In this document: positions 1 to 8,211 of the stretch, in pieces
Numbering within the stretch: the stretch's first letter is position 1
How the letters are laid out: every line of letters begins with the position of its first letter
Origin: a bacterium
GTDB taxonomy: Bacteria > Acidobacteriota > Thermoanaerobaculia > Multivoradales > J023
Direction of reading: 5' to 3'
NCBI GenBank assembly: GCA_024226315.1
Contig: JAAELT010000650.1
Span: forward strand, 1 to 42,046
DNA length: 42,046 bases
Position numbers and translations under genes: made by a program
The notes under the pieces: generated by a model
What the model was told of the DNA's origin: nothing
Databases searched by the model: none
What the model saw: only the letters and a program-made list of their open reading frames with translations

Positions 1-279
1 GAGGGCCGGCTGCTCAACCTGGGCTGTGCCACCGGCCACCCGAGCTTCGTGATGTCGGCGTCGTTCACCAACCAGGTGATCGCCCAGATCGAGCTGCGCA
101 AGAACGCCGACAGCTACGAGAAGGAGGTCTACATGCTGCCCAAGAAGCTCGACGAGGAAGTCGCCCGCCTGCACCTCGACAAGCTGGGCGTCGAGCTCAC
201 CCGGTTGAGCGACGACCAGGCCGAGTACATCGGCGTGCCGGTCGACGGGCCCTACAAGCCCGAGTACTACCGGTATTGA
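1..279 (+). CDS. ahcY: Adenosylhomocysteinase, C-terminal end (5' truncated by window)
   Basis: This is the last 92 codons of S-adenosylhomocysteine hydrolase, open from base 1 in the same frame. The enzyme splits S-adenosylhomocysteine into adenosine and homocysteine in the cytosolic methyl cycle and uses NAD. The sequence shows the family's C-terminal block: NLGCATGHPSFVMS, the NQVIAQIEL helix, YMLPKKLDEEVARLHL, and the end KPEYYRY. That Lys-Tyr tail reaches the NAD site of the neighbouring subunit in known structures. The N-terminal substrate domain lies outside the window. The gene converges on the histidine kinase gene across a palindrome-rich spacer. Identification is secure. Confidence 0.96.
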   Translation, partial: EGRLLNLGCATGHPSFVMSASFTNQVIAQIELRKNADSYEKEVYMLPKKLDEEVARLHLDKLGVELTRLSDDQAEYIGVPVDGPYKPEYYRY

Positions 280-357
280 TCGGCGGTTCGATCCCCGGGT
301 TGAAACCCGGGGCTACTCTATGCCGTCCCTGCGGGACTCCGGAAGCGCCTTCGGCGC
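280..357. repeat. Three stacked palindromes between convergent genes (REP-like or bidirectional terminator)
   Basis: The 78-base spacer is almost wholly palindromic. Bases 293-312 read CCCCGGGT-TGAA-ACCCGGGG (8-bp arms). Bases 326-336 read TCCC-TGC-GGGA. Bases 345-357 read GCGCC-TTC-GGCGC, just before the stop codon of the gene on the minus strand. There is no T-run, so this is not a classical intrinsic terminator. The arrangement could block read-through between ahcY and the histidine kinase gene, or be one copy of a dispersed REP-like family. The palindromes are directly visible; the role is inferred. Confidence 0.6.
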
Positions 358-1632
358 CTAATCTATTGCCTGAACCTTCTCGATCAGGTCCATGGGCCGG
401 TAGGGTTTCTGGATGAAGCTGACACCGGCCTCTTCGGTGATGCCCTCGACCGCCATCTCGTTGTCGAAGCCGCTGGAGAGGATGACCCGCAGGCCGGGGC
501 GCATGCGACGCAGCTCGCGGAAGGTCTCGGCGCCGTCGAGGCGCGGCATCGTCATGTCGAGCAGGACCAGGTCGATCTTCTCGCCGTGGTCCTCGAAGAT
601 CTCGAGCGCCTGGAGGCCGTCGTCGGCGATCATCACCTCGTAGCCGAAGTCTTCGAGGATGCTCTCGGCGACGTCGCGCACGATCTTTTCGTCGTCGACC
701 ACCAACACGGTGCCGCGCTCCTCCCACAGCTCACCCACGGCCGGGTCGACGCCTCTTCCCGCGATCGCGGGCGCCAGTACATGCTCGGAGGCGGCCAGCA
801 GCACCTTGAAGGTGGTGCCCCGTCCCGTGACGCTGTCGAGCTTGATCGCTCCCTCGTGCTCGCGGACGATGCCTTGCACTGCCGCAAGGCCCAGACCGCG
901 GCCGGGATTCTTGGTGGTGAAGGCTGGATCATAGATGTGCTGGCGGGTCTCCTCGCTGATACCACAGCCGGTGTCGGACACCTCGATGTAGACGTAGGGA
1001 CCCTCGGCCAGGTCGGTGGCGTCGGTCTGCTCCAGGTAGGCGTGGTCTGCTTCCAGCAGGCCGGCGCTGATCGAGATGACGCCCGACTGTTCGTTCAGGG
1101 ACTCTGAGGCGTTGGTGGTCAAGTTCATGATCACCTGGCGAATCTGGCTAGGGTCTCCCTCGACCGCCGGCAGCTCGTCGGCGAGATCGAAGCTCAGAGA
1201 GGCCTTCTTGGAGATCGAGATCCGCAGCAGCGGGGCCATCTCGTCGATCAAGAGCTTCAGGTCCACTGGCTGCCGCAGCGTCTCCCGGTGCCCCGAGTAG
1301 GCGAGCATCTGGGCGGAGAGCGCGGCTGCGTGCTGCGCCGCGTATTCGATCTCTTCGACCATTGCTCGGCAAACGGAGTCGTCGGGAAGCTTGCGCAGCA
1401 CCATGCCGGCGTTTCCCAGGATGCCGGTGAGAAAGTTGTTGAAGTCATGTGCGATGGCGCCGGCCAGCACGCCGAGGCTCTCGAGCTTCTGCGAGTGCTG
1501 GACGCGGGCCTTCAGATCGTTCCGCTCGACCTCCATTCGCTCGTGCTCGGCGATCTCGTATGCGAGAGCGCCGTCGAGCTCTTCGATTCCGACCTTCGGC
1601 AAGCTCATGATCAGGTCCCCACCATTGTTCAT
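358..1632 (-). CDS. Hybrid histidine kinase without sensor domain (HisKA-HATPase-REC)
   Basis: A 424-residue soluble hybrid histidine kinase. After a short predicted coiled coil (about 20-50) comes the phospho-acceptor box AHDFNNFL with His62, the HisKA type common in hybrid kinases. The ATPase domain follows with N-box residues Asn170 and Asn174, G1 box DTGCGIS (220-226) and G2 GRGLGLA (244-250). A C-terminal receiver (about 307-424) has phospho-acceptor Asp359 (LLDMTMP) and Lys409. There is no PAS, GAF or membrane segment, so input probably comes from a partner protein. The start at 1632 has GAGGAG six bases upstream. It lies 44 bases after the receiver-Ser/Thr kinase gene on the same strand, so the two probably form an operon. 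Confidence 0.9.
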   Translation of the reverse strand: MNNGGDLIMSLPKVGIEELDGALAYEIAEHERMEVERNDLKARVQHSQKLESLGVLAGAIAHDFNNFLTGILGNAGMVLRKLPDDSVCRAMVEEIEYAAQHAAALSAQMLAYSGHRETLRQPVDLKLLIDEMAPLLRISISKKASLSFDLADELPAVEGDPSQIRQVIMNLTTNASESLNEQSGVISISAGLLEADHAYLEQTDATDLAEGPYVYIEVSDTGCGISEETRQHIYDPAFTTKNPGRGLGLAAVQGIVREHEGAIKLDSVTGRGTTFKVLLAASEHVLAPAIAGRGVDPAVGELWEERGTVLVVDDEKIVRDVAESILEDFGYEVMIADDGLQALEIFEDHGEKIDLVLLDMTMPRLDGAETFRELRRMRPGLRVILSSGFDNEMAVEGITEEAGVSFIQKPYRPMDLIEKVQAID

Positions 1633-1676
1633 CAGATGCTCCTCAGAAGCACGTCTTGTCTCAGATCTGTTTCGTC

Positions 1677-3053
1677 TCAGCCCCGAGTGCCGTTGCGGCC
1701 CTCGCCGTACTCGGCCTCTGCCGTGGATCCTGCCAGGCGCCGGGCGGCGCCTGGCAGCACTTCGAAGCCCAGGGCAGCGCCGTAGCGCGTGGCCATCTCG
1801 CTGGCGCTGGGACGCTGGTCGGGCTCCTTGGCGAGTGCCTCCAGCACCACCTCTTCAGTCTCCGGCGACAGGCGTGGGCGCAGCTCGCGGAGGGCGGCCG
1901 GCGTCTCGGTCTGGTGCATCAGGGCGAGCCGGATCAGGTTGCCGTCTGCGACCGCGAATGGCAGTCGTCCTACCAGCATCCTGTAGAGCATCACGCCCAG
2001 GCTGTAGACATCGGTGCTGCCGTCGATCTCGCGGTCGGAAAAGCGCTCCGGGGCCATGTAGGCGGGCGTACCGGGACCGGCGCCGTCTCCTCTCAGGCGG
2101 CGCCGGGCGACCGAATCGCCGATCAGCTTGGCGATCCCGAAGTCGAGCACTTTCACCACCTCGCCACGCCGGGTGCGGTGCAGGAAGATGTTCTGCGGTT
2201 TGATGTCACGGTGGACGATCCCCAGGGCGTGGGCATCGGCCAGCACGTTGCAGATCGGAAGCAGGACTTCGGCGCACCGTGAGGGCGACAGCGAGCCGTG
2301 GCGCTTGAGCTCGGCCTCCAGCGTGTGGCCTTGCAGCAGCTCGGTGACCAGAAAGGGCTGTCCGTTCGGTGTCACGCTGGCATCGAGTACCGAGACCGCG
2401 TTGGGATGATCGATCCGGCAGGTCGACTGGCCCTCGCGCAGGAACCGCACCTGCAGCTCTTCTTCATCCTCGCCGCTGGTTTTGAGCAGCTTGACCGCCA
2501 CCTGCCGTTCGAGCGTCAGATGAGTGGCCTGGTAGACCTCGGCGAAGCTGCCCTCGCCGATCCGCGACTCCAGCCGGTACTTGCCGTCGAGCACGCTGCC
2601 GAGTCCAGTCGAGACCGGCGGCGGCGCCACCGAGCGGGAGGGCTGCTCCTCGCGAGGCCCGGCCGCTCGCGGGCTCATCTTGCGCAACCTGGTCTGTAGG
2701 CGAGCCCCAACCACCGGGAAGTCCAGCGGTTTCGTGACGTAGTCGTTGGCGCCGAGCTCGAAGGCCTTGACGATCTGGTCGCTGCCGCTGCTGGCGGTGG
2801 CCATGATCACCGGGAGATCGTCGTCGGCGTGATTCCGCCGGAGTCGCTCGAGCACCTCGAGCCCGCTCAATCCCGGCATCATGACGTCGAGCAGCACCAG
2901 ATCGACCGGCTCGTCGTCGATACAGACCAGCGCTTCTTCGCCGTCTCGCGCCTGGAGCACCCGGTAGCCCTCTTCGTCGAGAAAACGGGACAGCGGGCGG
3001 AGCACGAACTCGTTGTCGTCGACTAGTAGGATGGTAAAGGGGAGAGCGCTCAT
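1677..3053 (-). CDS. Receiver domain fused to Ser/Thr protein kinase
   Basis: A 458-residue cytosolic protein. Residues 5-125 form a response-regulator receiver with the acidic pair Asp12-Asp13, phospho-acceptor Asp56 (LLDVMMP) and Lys108. After a short Pro-rich linker, a Hanks-type kinase occupies about 158-435: glycine loop GEGSFAEV from 166, Lys188 (AVKLL), catalytic HRDIKPQN with Asp283, DFG at 304-306, then APE-like MAPE. No transmembrane segment is seen. The architecture suggests that aspartate phosphorylation gates the Ser/Thr kinase. The neighbouring histidine kinase gene, 44 bases downstream on the same strand, is the obvious phosphodonor candidate. The start ATG at 3053 follows a strong Shine-Dalgarno GAGGTGAT. 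Domains are clear; substrates are unknown. Confidence 0.92.
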   Translation of the reverse strand: MSALPFTILLVDDNEFVLRPLSRFLDEEGYRVLQARDGEEALVCIDDEPVDLVLLDVMMPGLSGLEVLERLRRNHADDDLPVIMATASSGSDQIVKAFELGANDYVTKPLDFPVVGARLQTRLRKMSPRAAGPREEQPSRSVAPPPVSTGLGSVLDGKYRLESRIGEGSFAEVYQATHLTLERQVAVKLLKTSGEDEEELQVRFLREGQSTCRIDHPNAVSVLDASVTPNGQPFLVTELLQGHTLEAELKRHGSLSPSRCAEVLLPICNVLADAHALGIVHRDIKPQNIFLHRTRRGEVVKVLDFGIAKLIGDSVARRRLRGDGAGPGTPAYMAPERFSDREIDGSTDVYSLGVMLYRMLVGRLPFAVADGNLIRLALMHQTETPAALRELRPRLSPETEEVVLEALAKEPDQRPSASEMATRYGAALGFEVLPGAARRLAGSTAEAEYGEGRNGTRG

Positions 3054-3479
3054 ATCACCTCGTTCGCGGCCGGAGCAGCGTCTCCAGCTCGAACGCCCAT
3101 CAGCATAGCGATCGAACCTTACAGTCTCTGTTACGTTTTACCCAAGAATGAGCGAATTCGCTGGTCTGGATCGCGCGAGATGGCCGGTCGCGGTTCTGGG
3201 AGGCGCCTCCCTGGCGGGTTATTTTTCTATGCCGCGATCGGCCTGCCGACCCGCGGCTCGACGGGCGACGTGTGACGGCGAGCTCCAGCCGGCAAGCTGA
3301 GCGCCAGGATCTGACGCGGTTCGCCGGCCGTACCGGTCGGCGCGGTTTCTTGCCCTGCCGCTTGTGTGGTAGAAGGATGTCACGGTGGGAAACGGGAGGC
3401 TCTCCACCCCATCCGCGATGCGTACGGCCGCCTGACGCGACACCAGACCGAGCAGGTCCTGACGGAGGAGAAGAGAATC
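3054..3479. other. Divergent intergenic region, about 426 bases, no gene seen
   Basis: This region separates the divergent receiver-kinase and aminotransferase genes. I see no convincing coding frame in it. Bases 3198-3211 form a perfect palindrome GGGAGGCGCCTCCC, followed eight bases later by an A/T-rich stretch (TTATTTTT, 3219-3226). Near 3121-3135, ACAG-TCT-CTGT is a short inverted repeat upstream of the receiver-kinase gene. A candidate minus-strand promoter there (TTGGGT, 18 bases, TAAGGT) is weak. The last 15 bases carry the aminotransferase ribosome site. Both promoters probably lie here, but I cannot place them firmly. Confidence 0.4.
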
Positions 3480-4724
3480 ATGAAGACAGCCGAGTTCGTC
3501 GATCTTGAAGACCGCTTCGGAGCCCACAACTATCACCCCCTGGACGTGGTGATCGAACGTGGCGAGGGGATCTGGGTGTGGGACGTCGAGGGCAACAAAT
3601 ACATGGATCTGCTGGCTGCTTATTCGGCCGTGAACCAGGGGCACTGTCACCCCCGGATCATCGAGAGTCTGGTGTCTCAGAGCCACCAATTGACGCTGAC
3701 CTCGCGAGCCTTCCGCAACGACCGTCTGGGACCCTTTTATGCCTACCTCTCGAAGCTCACCGGTTTCGACAAGGTGCTACCGATGAATACCGGCGCCGAG
3801 GCCGTGGAGACCGCTATCAAGGCCGCCCGCAAGTGGGCCTATACGGTGAAGGGAGTGCCGCGCGACGAGGCCGAGATCCTGGTGTTCTCGGGCAACTTCC
3901 ACGGCCGCACCACGACCATCGTGGGTTTCTCCTCCGAGGAACAGTACCGCGAGGGCTTCGGGCCCTTCACGCCAGGCTTCCGGATCCTGCCCTATGGCGA
4001 CTTCGACGCGGTCGCTGAAGCCATGCACCCGGGAGTGGCCGCGATCCTGATCGAGCCGATCCAAGGCGAGGGTGGCATCATCGTGCCGCCGGACGGCTAT
4101 CTGCGCCACCTGCGCGCGCTGGCCGACGAGCATCGCTCGCTCCTCGTGCTCGACGAAATCCAGAGCGGGCTCGGACGCACGGGCAAGATGTTCGCCTACG
4201 AGCACGAGGGCATCCGCCCGGACATCGTGATCGTCGGCAAGGCGCTGTCCGGCGGTCTCTACCCGGTGTCGGCGATCCTCGCCGACGACGAGGTGATGGA
4301 CGTCTTCCACCCCGGTGACCATGGCTCGACCTATGGCGGCAACCCCGTGGCTGCCGCGGTGGCGACCGCGGCGCTCGAGGTGCTGGTCGACGAGGGGCTG
4401 ATCGAGCGCTCGGCAACCCTCGGCACCGAGGCGATCGAGCGGCTGCGGGGCCTCGACTCGCCGCATGTGCACGAGGTCCGCGGCCGCGGACTGTGGATCG
4501 GCATCGAGCTGAACCCGGAGGCTGGCGGAGCGCGCCAGTTCTGCGAGGCGCTCCAGCACCGCGGCGTGCTGTGCAAGGAGACCCACGAGCACGTGATCCG
4601 CGTGGCGCCGCCGCTGATCATCCGGCGCGCGGAGCTCGACTGGGCTCTGGAGCAGATCGAAGCGGTCCTGACCGCGCAGCCCGAGCAGCTCACCACCGCC
4701 AGCGAGGCCGTGCAGGTCGCCTAG
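3480..4724 (+). CDS. rocD: Ornithine-oxo-acid aminotransferase
   Basis: A 414-residue class III PLP-dependent aminotransferase. The N-terminus (FGAHNYHPLDVVIERGEGIWVWD) is characteristic of ornithine aminotransferase, which moves the delta-amino group of ornithine to 2-oxoglutarate and yields glutamate semialdehyde, linking arginine and proline metabolism. Visible motifs are the phosphate-binding NTGAEAVE (103-110), the HGRTTT block, Asp225 (LDEIQSG) for the pyridine nitrogen, and Schiff-base Lys254 in VGKALSGG. I chose the ATG at 3480 because GGAGGAGA lies about eight bases upstream and it matches the family start. An in-frame upstream ATG at 3366 would add 38 residues without resemblance to the family. 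The gene stands alone and converges on the PilZ gene. Confidence 0.93.
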   Translation: MKTAEFVDLEDRFGAHNYHPLDVVIERGEGIWVWDVEGNKYMDLLAAYSAVNQGHCHPRIIESLVSQSHQLTLTSRAFRNDRLGPFYAYLSKLTGFDKVLPMNTGAEAVETAIKAARKWAYTVKGVPRDEAEILVFSGNFHGRTTTIVGFSSEEQYREGFGPFTPGFRILPYGDFDAVAEAMHPGVAAILIEPIQGEGGIIVPPDGYLRHLRALADEHRSLLVLDEIQSGLGRTGKMFAYEHEGIRPDIVIVGKALSGGLYPVSAILADDEVMDVFHPGDHGSTYGGNPVAAAVATAALEVLVDEGLIERSATLGTEAIERLRGLDSPHVHEVRGRGLWIGIELNPEAGGARQFCEALQHRGVLCKETHEHVIRVAPPLIIRRAELDWALEQIEAVLTAQPEQLTTASEAVQVA

Positions 4725-4738
4725 TTACCGGCCCGCGT

Positions 4739-6412
4739 CTATTCTTCGACGACGAGAAGCTCTAGCCGGGGTCCGAGGTTGCGGACCTCGGTGACCTTCC
4801 AGCGCGGGCCGAGCAGGTCCAGCACCACGTGGATCTCGTTGCCGTCCTGGGCGCGGTGGTATCCGACGCGGATCTGTCGGACCCCCGGCCCACCGACCGT
4901 CACCAGACTTTCTCGGTAGCGCTGGCGGGCACCCATCAGCTTGAAGACCTCTCGCGGTGAGTCGCCCGGCAGGCGGAAGTATTTGTAACGGCCGGCCGGG
5001 ATGTCGCCGTCGGCCGTGAGCACGACCGTCAGGCCGCCGCGTGCCGGGCTCCAGGAGATATCGACCAGGCGTGAGAAACCCTGACCGGTGGCTGTCGTGG
5101 GTGGCGCCTGTACCGGAGGCGGCGGTGGCGGGCTGGGCGGCGGCGTGCTCGGCGGAGGTTCGGGCTCGGCAACAGGCGGTGGCGGGGCTATCGGTTCCGG
5201 GACCTCTTCCACGGCGGGCGGTAGCTCGGTGGCTGCGCCGCCCCCGGTATCCGCGGCATCTTCCGGCGGCACGTCTCCTTCGGCGGGCGTCGGTTCCGGC
5301 CCAACCACCGGGTTCGCCGGCTCGCTCCTGGCAATGGCCGGCCGCTCGCCACTGAGCTGCTGGTGGATCTCGTCCTTGTAAAGGTAATAGCCGATCGCAC
5401 CGGTGACGATCAGCAACGCGGGAATGAGCAGCCAGGAAGAACGACGCCGAGGTGCAACCTCTCCGTAGATCCCCTCGCTGGAGTACTCTTCGCTCGGCTC
5501 CTCGACCTGGCCATAGTCTTCTTCCGGTACAGGAGCCGGAATCTCCAGCTCGGGCTCTGGATCCAGGAAACTGGACGATCGGGCTTCAGACGGCTCTGGA
5601 TCGAGTCCGAGCTCGTAGAGCGGAGTCTCCCCCACCGACGGATCGAGCTCGAACGCCTCGTCGGTCACGGGTGGTCCCTGGACCTCCGCGATCTGATCCG
5701 CAAAGAGCGGCAATTCGGTTTCCGGTGCCGGCGGCTCCACGACAGATGGCGCGGCCGGCTCGCTCGGAGGCTCGATCGGTGGCGGCTCGGGCGCAAACGA
5801 CGGCTCGGGAGTGATCGATGGCTCGGAGGGGAGCGGCGGTTCCAGCGTGAACGGTGGCTCGGGCTCGGACGGTTCCGGGATCGCCAACTCCTCGCTCTCC
5901 AGCAGGCTCTCTGCCGGTGGCTCGGCCAGCTCCGGCGGGATCTCGAAGTCGGGCACCTCGGGATCCGGCGGGACGGCCACCTGAACCGGCGGCTGGTCGA
6001 TCGGAAGAGAGGGAGCCTGTGCTTCGCCACCGGCGGTCTCCCGTCGAGAAAGCCGTTCCTTGATGTGCTGGCTGACGAGTTTGAAGATCAGTTGCCGGTC
6101 GCGCTGCTCGAGGAACCGGAACTTCAAACCGAAGCCCGGTTCGGGCCCGCCCAGGTCGTTCTTCGAGCGCATCCAGATGACCTCGCCCAGGCCCCGGATA
6201 GCGCTGCTCTCGTCGATCTCGAGCTCGAACCGCACCAGGCTCCCGGCCGGCCGCGAGCTCTCGAACACGATGAACATGCCACCGATCGAAACGTTGCGGC
6301 AAATGCCCTCGATGACGTCCATCGAGTCGTCGAACTGGAGCTTGATGGGCCGTCCCACGGGCGCGCGAGTTGCGCTGCGGCGATGCGCCGAGTCTTGATC
6401 AGATGTCGTCAT
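4739..6412 (-). CDS. PilZ domain - Pro/Glu-rich linker - TM - AMIN-like domain protein
   Basis: A 557-residue single-pass membrane protein. Residues 8-120 are a PilZ domain with the canonical c-di-GMP signature: RxxxR at Arg12-Arg16 and NxSxxG at Asn40-Ser42-Gly45 (NVSIGG). A long acidic, Pro-rich linker (about 125-320) follows. A basic stop (PRRRSS) precedes one membrane helix (about 326-345). A second Pro-rich linker (365-443) leads to a C-terminal beta-rich domain (447-557) that resembles AMIN domains of PilQ and AmiC, with the pattern VDISWSP...LTVVLTADG...REVFKLMG...IHVVLDLLG. Inferred topology is PilZ in the cytosol and AMIN-like domain in the periplasm, so it may pass a c-di-GMP signal to the cell wall or a secretin. 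The PilZ call is firm, the AMIN call moderate. Confidence 0.82.
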   Translation of the reverse strand: MTTSDQDSAHRRSATRAPVGRPIKLQFDDSMDVIEGICRNVSIGGMFIVFESSRPAGSLVRFELEIDESSAIRGLGEVIWMRSKNDLGGPEPGFGLKFRFLEQRDRQLIFKLVSQHIKERLSRRETAGGEAQAPSLPIDQPPVQVAVPPDPEVPDFEIPPELAEPPAESLLESEELAIPEPSEPEPPFTLEPPLPSEPSITPEPSFAPEPPPIEPPSEPAAPSVVEPPAPETELPLFADQIAEVQGPPVTDEAFELDPSVGETPLYELGLDPEPSEARSSSFLDPEPELEIPAPVPEEDYGQVEEPSEEYSSEGIYGEVAPRRRSSWLLIPALLIVTGAIGYYLYKDEIHQQLSGERPAIARSEPANPVVGPEPTPAEGDVPPEDAADTGGGAATELPPAVEEVPEPIAPPPPVAEPEPPPSTPPPSPPPPPPVQAPPTTATGQGFSRLVDISWSPARGGLTVVLTADGDIPAGRYKYFRLPGDSPREVFKLMGARQRYRESLVTVGGPGVRQIRVGYHRAQDGNEIHVVLDLLGPRWKVTEVRNLGPRLELLVVEE

Positions 6413-6517
6413 CTCATGAGTATCCGAAATTCTCCTGCGCAGATGCGTAGATCGTAACGCAAACCGTTGAGCAAACAGAATCTTTCGACAGAATCTTGGT
6501 CAGGACATCCGGCGGGA

Positions 6518-6547
6518 CTTTCGCCCGTACACCGAGCCTGGTATAAG
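6518..6547 (+). promoter_or_regulatory. Extended -10 promoter of the Nudix-MBL gene
   Basis: TGGTATAAG has a sigma-70 -10 element (TATAAG at 6542-6547) preceded by the TGn extension. No good -35 box is present at 17-18 bases, which is usual for extended -10 promoters. Transcription would begin near 6554, leaving about 34 bases of leader with the purine-rich ribosome site AGGAAAGG before the ATG at 6588. Confidence 0.45.
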
Positions 6548-6587
6548 CAGAGCCGGGAAGAGGGACCCCGGGCAGGAAAGGCGGCGC

Positions 6588-8189
6588 ATGCAAGCGACAC
6601 CGACATTCTACGAACGACTTCTCCGGCAACCGGCACCGGCTGCCAGGTCGCCGCGGCCTTCGGCCGCCGTGGTGCCCTGGCGCAGAGACTCAGAGGGAAG
6701 GATCGAGGTCTATTGGGTCCGCCGTTCACCTGCGTTGCGCTTCATGGGAGGTTGGCATGCCTTCCCGGGCGGAGGCCTGGAGCGCGACGACGCGGCGGTC
6801 GGAGTCGCGGTGGCGCCAGTCGGCGTGACGGACTCGACCTTCACGAGCCCTGACCCCGGGATCGACAATGAACAGGCCGATCTCCATGGCCCGGACCTGC
6901 CGCCTGGTCTCGCGGTGTGTGCGATCCGCGAGCTTTTCGAAGAGACCGGCCTGTTGCTCGCCCAGGAACTGCTCGCCGATGAGCCCGACGCGCCGGCCGT
7001 CGATCTGGCCTCCGACCGCCAGCGGTTGCTCGACGGTGCCGTGCCTTTCGGCGAGTTGGTAGCGACAAACGGCTGGGCCCTCACCGCGGCGCCCCTGGTC
7101 TTCGCCGGCCGATGGCTGACGCCTCCGTTGGCGCCAATGCGATTCGACAACCGGTTCTTCCTGCTCGAGTGGAGCCGCGAACAAACGCCGCAGCCCGACC
7201 TGATGGGCTCGGAGCTCGACCACGGCGAATGGATCCGCCCCGAGTACGCGCTCGAGCGCTGGTTGTCCGGTGAGGTGCTGACGGCTCCCCCGATTCTCCA
7301 CATCCTCAGGGTGCTGGCGGAAGAAGGCCCGGTGGACGGCCTGCCGCGGTTGCGCGATCCATCGGAAGCGAGCCTCGGACCGCTGCGCCGAGTGGAGTTC
7401 CGCCCCGGAGTGATCCTGCTGCCGCTCCTGACCCCGACCCTGCCGCCGGCGACCCACACCAACGCCTACGTTCTCGGTCGCCGGGACGCGGTCTTGGTCG
7501 ACCCAGCGACACCGATCCCGTCGGAGATCGAGCGGCTACGCTCGGCTCTGGCGGCGCTGCACGAGCAGGGGCGCCGGATCACCGCGATCTGGCTCACTCA
7601 CCACCACCCGGATCACATCGGCGCGGTCGATGCGATGCGCCGTGACCTCCAGGTTCCGGTCTGCGCTCACCCCCTGGCCAAGGAAGCCCTGGCGCGGCGA
7701 GGAATCCGCATCGACCGAGAGCTGCGCGACGGCCAGCGGGTGGATCTGGGCGACGGTTCACCGTTCCCGGTGCGGATTGTCCATACGCCGGGGCACACCC
7801 GCGGCCACCTCTGTTTCTTCGACGAGACCTATCGCACCCTGATCGCCGGTGACCTCGTCTCTACCCTCAGCACCATCGTGATCCATCCTCCGGAAGGCGA
7901 GATGGACGCCTATCTGGACTCTCTGGACCGAGCTGTCGACCTCGAGCCGCGGTTGCTCTTGCCGGCCCACGGCCCACCCGCGCGTACGGCCGTGCGCGTG
8001 TTGGAACAGCTCAAGAAGCATCGCCTGGAGCGCGAGGACCAGGTTCTGGCGCTATGGCAGGCAGGTTACCGGGACGCCGCGCGGATGACCGCGGAGATCT
8101 ATGCCGACGTCCCTGCCCAGATCCACCAGGTGGCCGAACGCCAGGTCGAGGCGCACCTGGAACACTTGCGCGGACTCGGCAAGATCTGA
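6588..8189 (+). CDS. Nudix hydrolase - metallo-beta-lactamase fold fusion hydrolase
   Basis: A 533-residue two-domain protein. Residues 25-245 are a Nudix domain. The Nudix box is split: GGG at 61-63 is separated by about 50 residues from RELFEETG (114-121), an insertion layout like that of the NUDT19 CoA-diphosphatase group. Residues 270-480 are a metallo-beta-lactamase fold with HxHxDH (His338, His340, Asp342, His343), His403 (HTPGH), Asp422 (AGDLVS) and His461 (PAHGPP), so all metal ligands are present. The remaining tail resembles the helical C-terminus of LACTB2-type enzymes. A two-step hydrolase acting on a CoA-like or nucleoside-diphosphate substrate is plausible, but the substrate is unknown. 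No membrane segment is seen. It converges on mtaB with a 22-base gap. Confidence 0.88.
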   Translation: MQATPTFYERLLRQPAPAARSPRPSAAVVPWRRDSEGRIEVYWVRRSPALRFMGGWHAFPGGGLERDDAAVGVAVAPVGVTDSTFTSPDPGIDNEQADLHGPDLPPGLAVCAIRELFEETGLLLAQELLADEPDAPAVDLASDRQRLLDGAVPFGELVATNGWALTAAPLVFAGRWLTPPLAPMRFDNRFFLLEWSREQTPQPDLMGSELDHGEWIRPEYALERWLSGEVLTAPPILHILRVLAEEGPVDGLPRLRDPSEASLGPLRRVEFRPGVILLPLLTPTLPPATHTNAYVLGRRDAVLVDPATPIPSEIERLRSALAALHEQGRRITAIWLTHHHPDHIGAVDAMRRDLQVPVCAHPLAKEALARRGIRIDRELRDGQRVDLGDGSPFPVRIVHTPGHTRGHLCFFDETYRTLIAGDLVSTLSTIVIHPPEGEMDAYLDSLDRAVDLEPRLLLPAHGPPARTAVRVLEQLKKHRLEREDQVLALWQAGYRDAARMTAEIYADVPAQIHQVAERQVEAHLEHLRGLGKI

Positions 8190-8211
8190 CGACCCTCTGG
8201 ATGGTCTCGGC

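Noticed and set aside
284..300. A GGTTCGATCCCC string resembling a tRNA T-loop
   Set aside because: No acceptor, D or anticodon arm can be built around it; it is part of the palindromic spacer.
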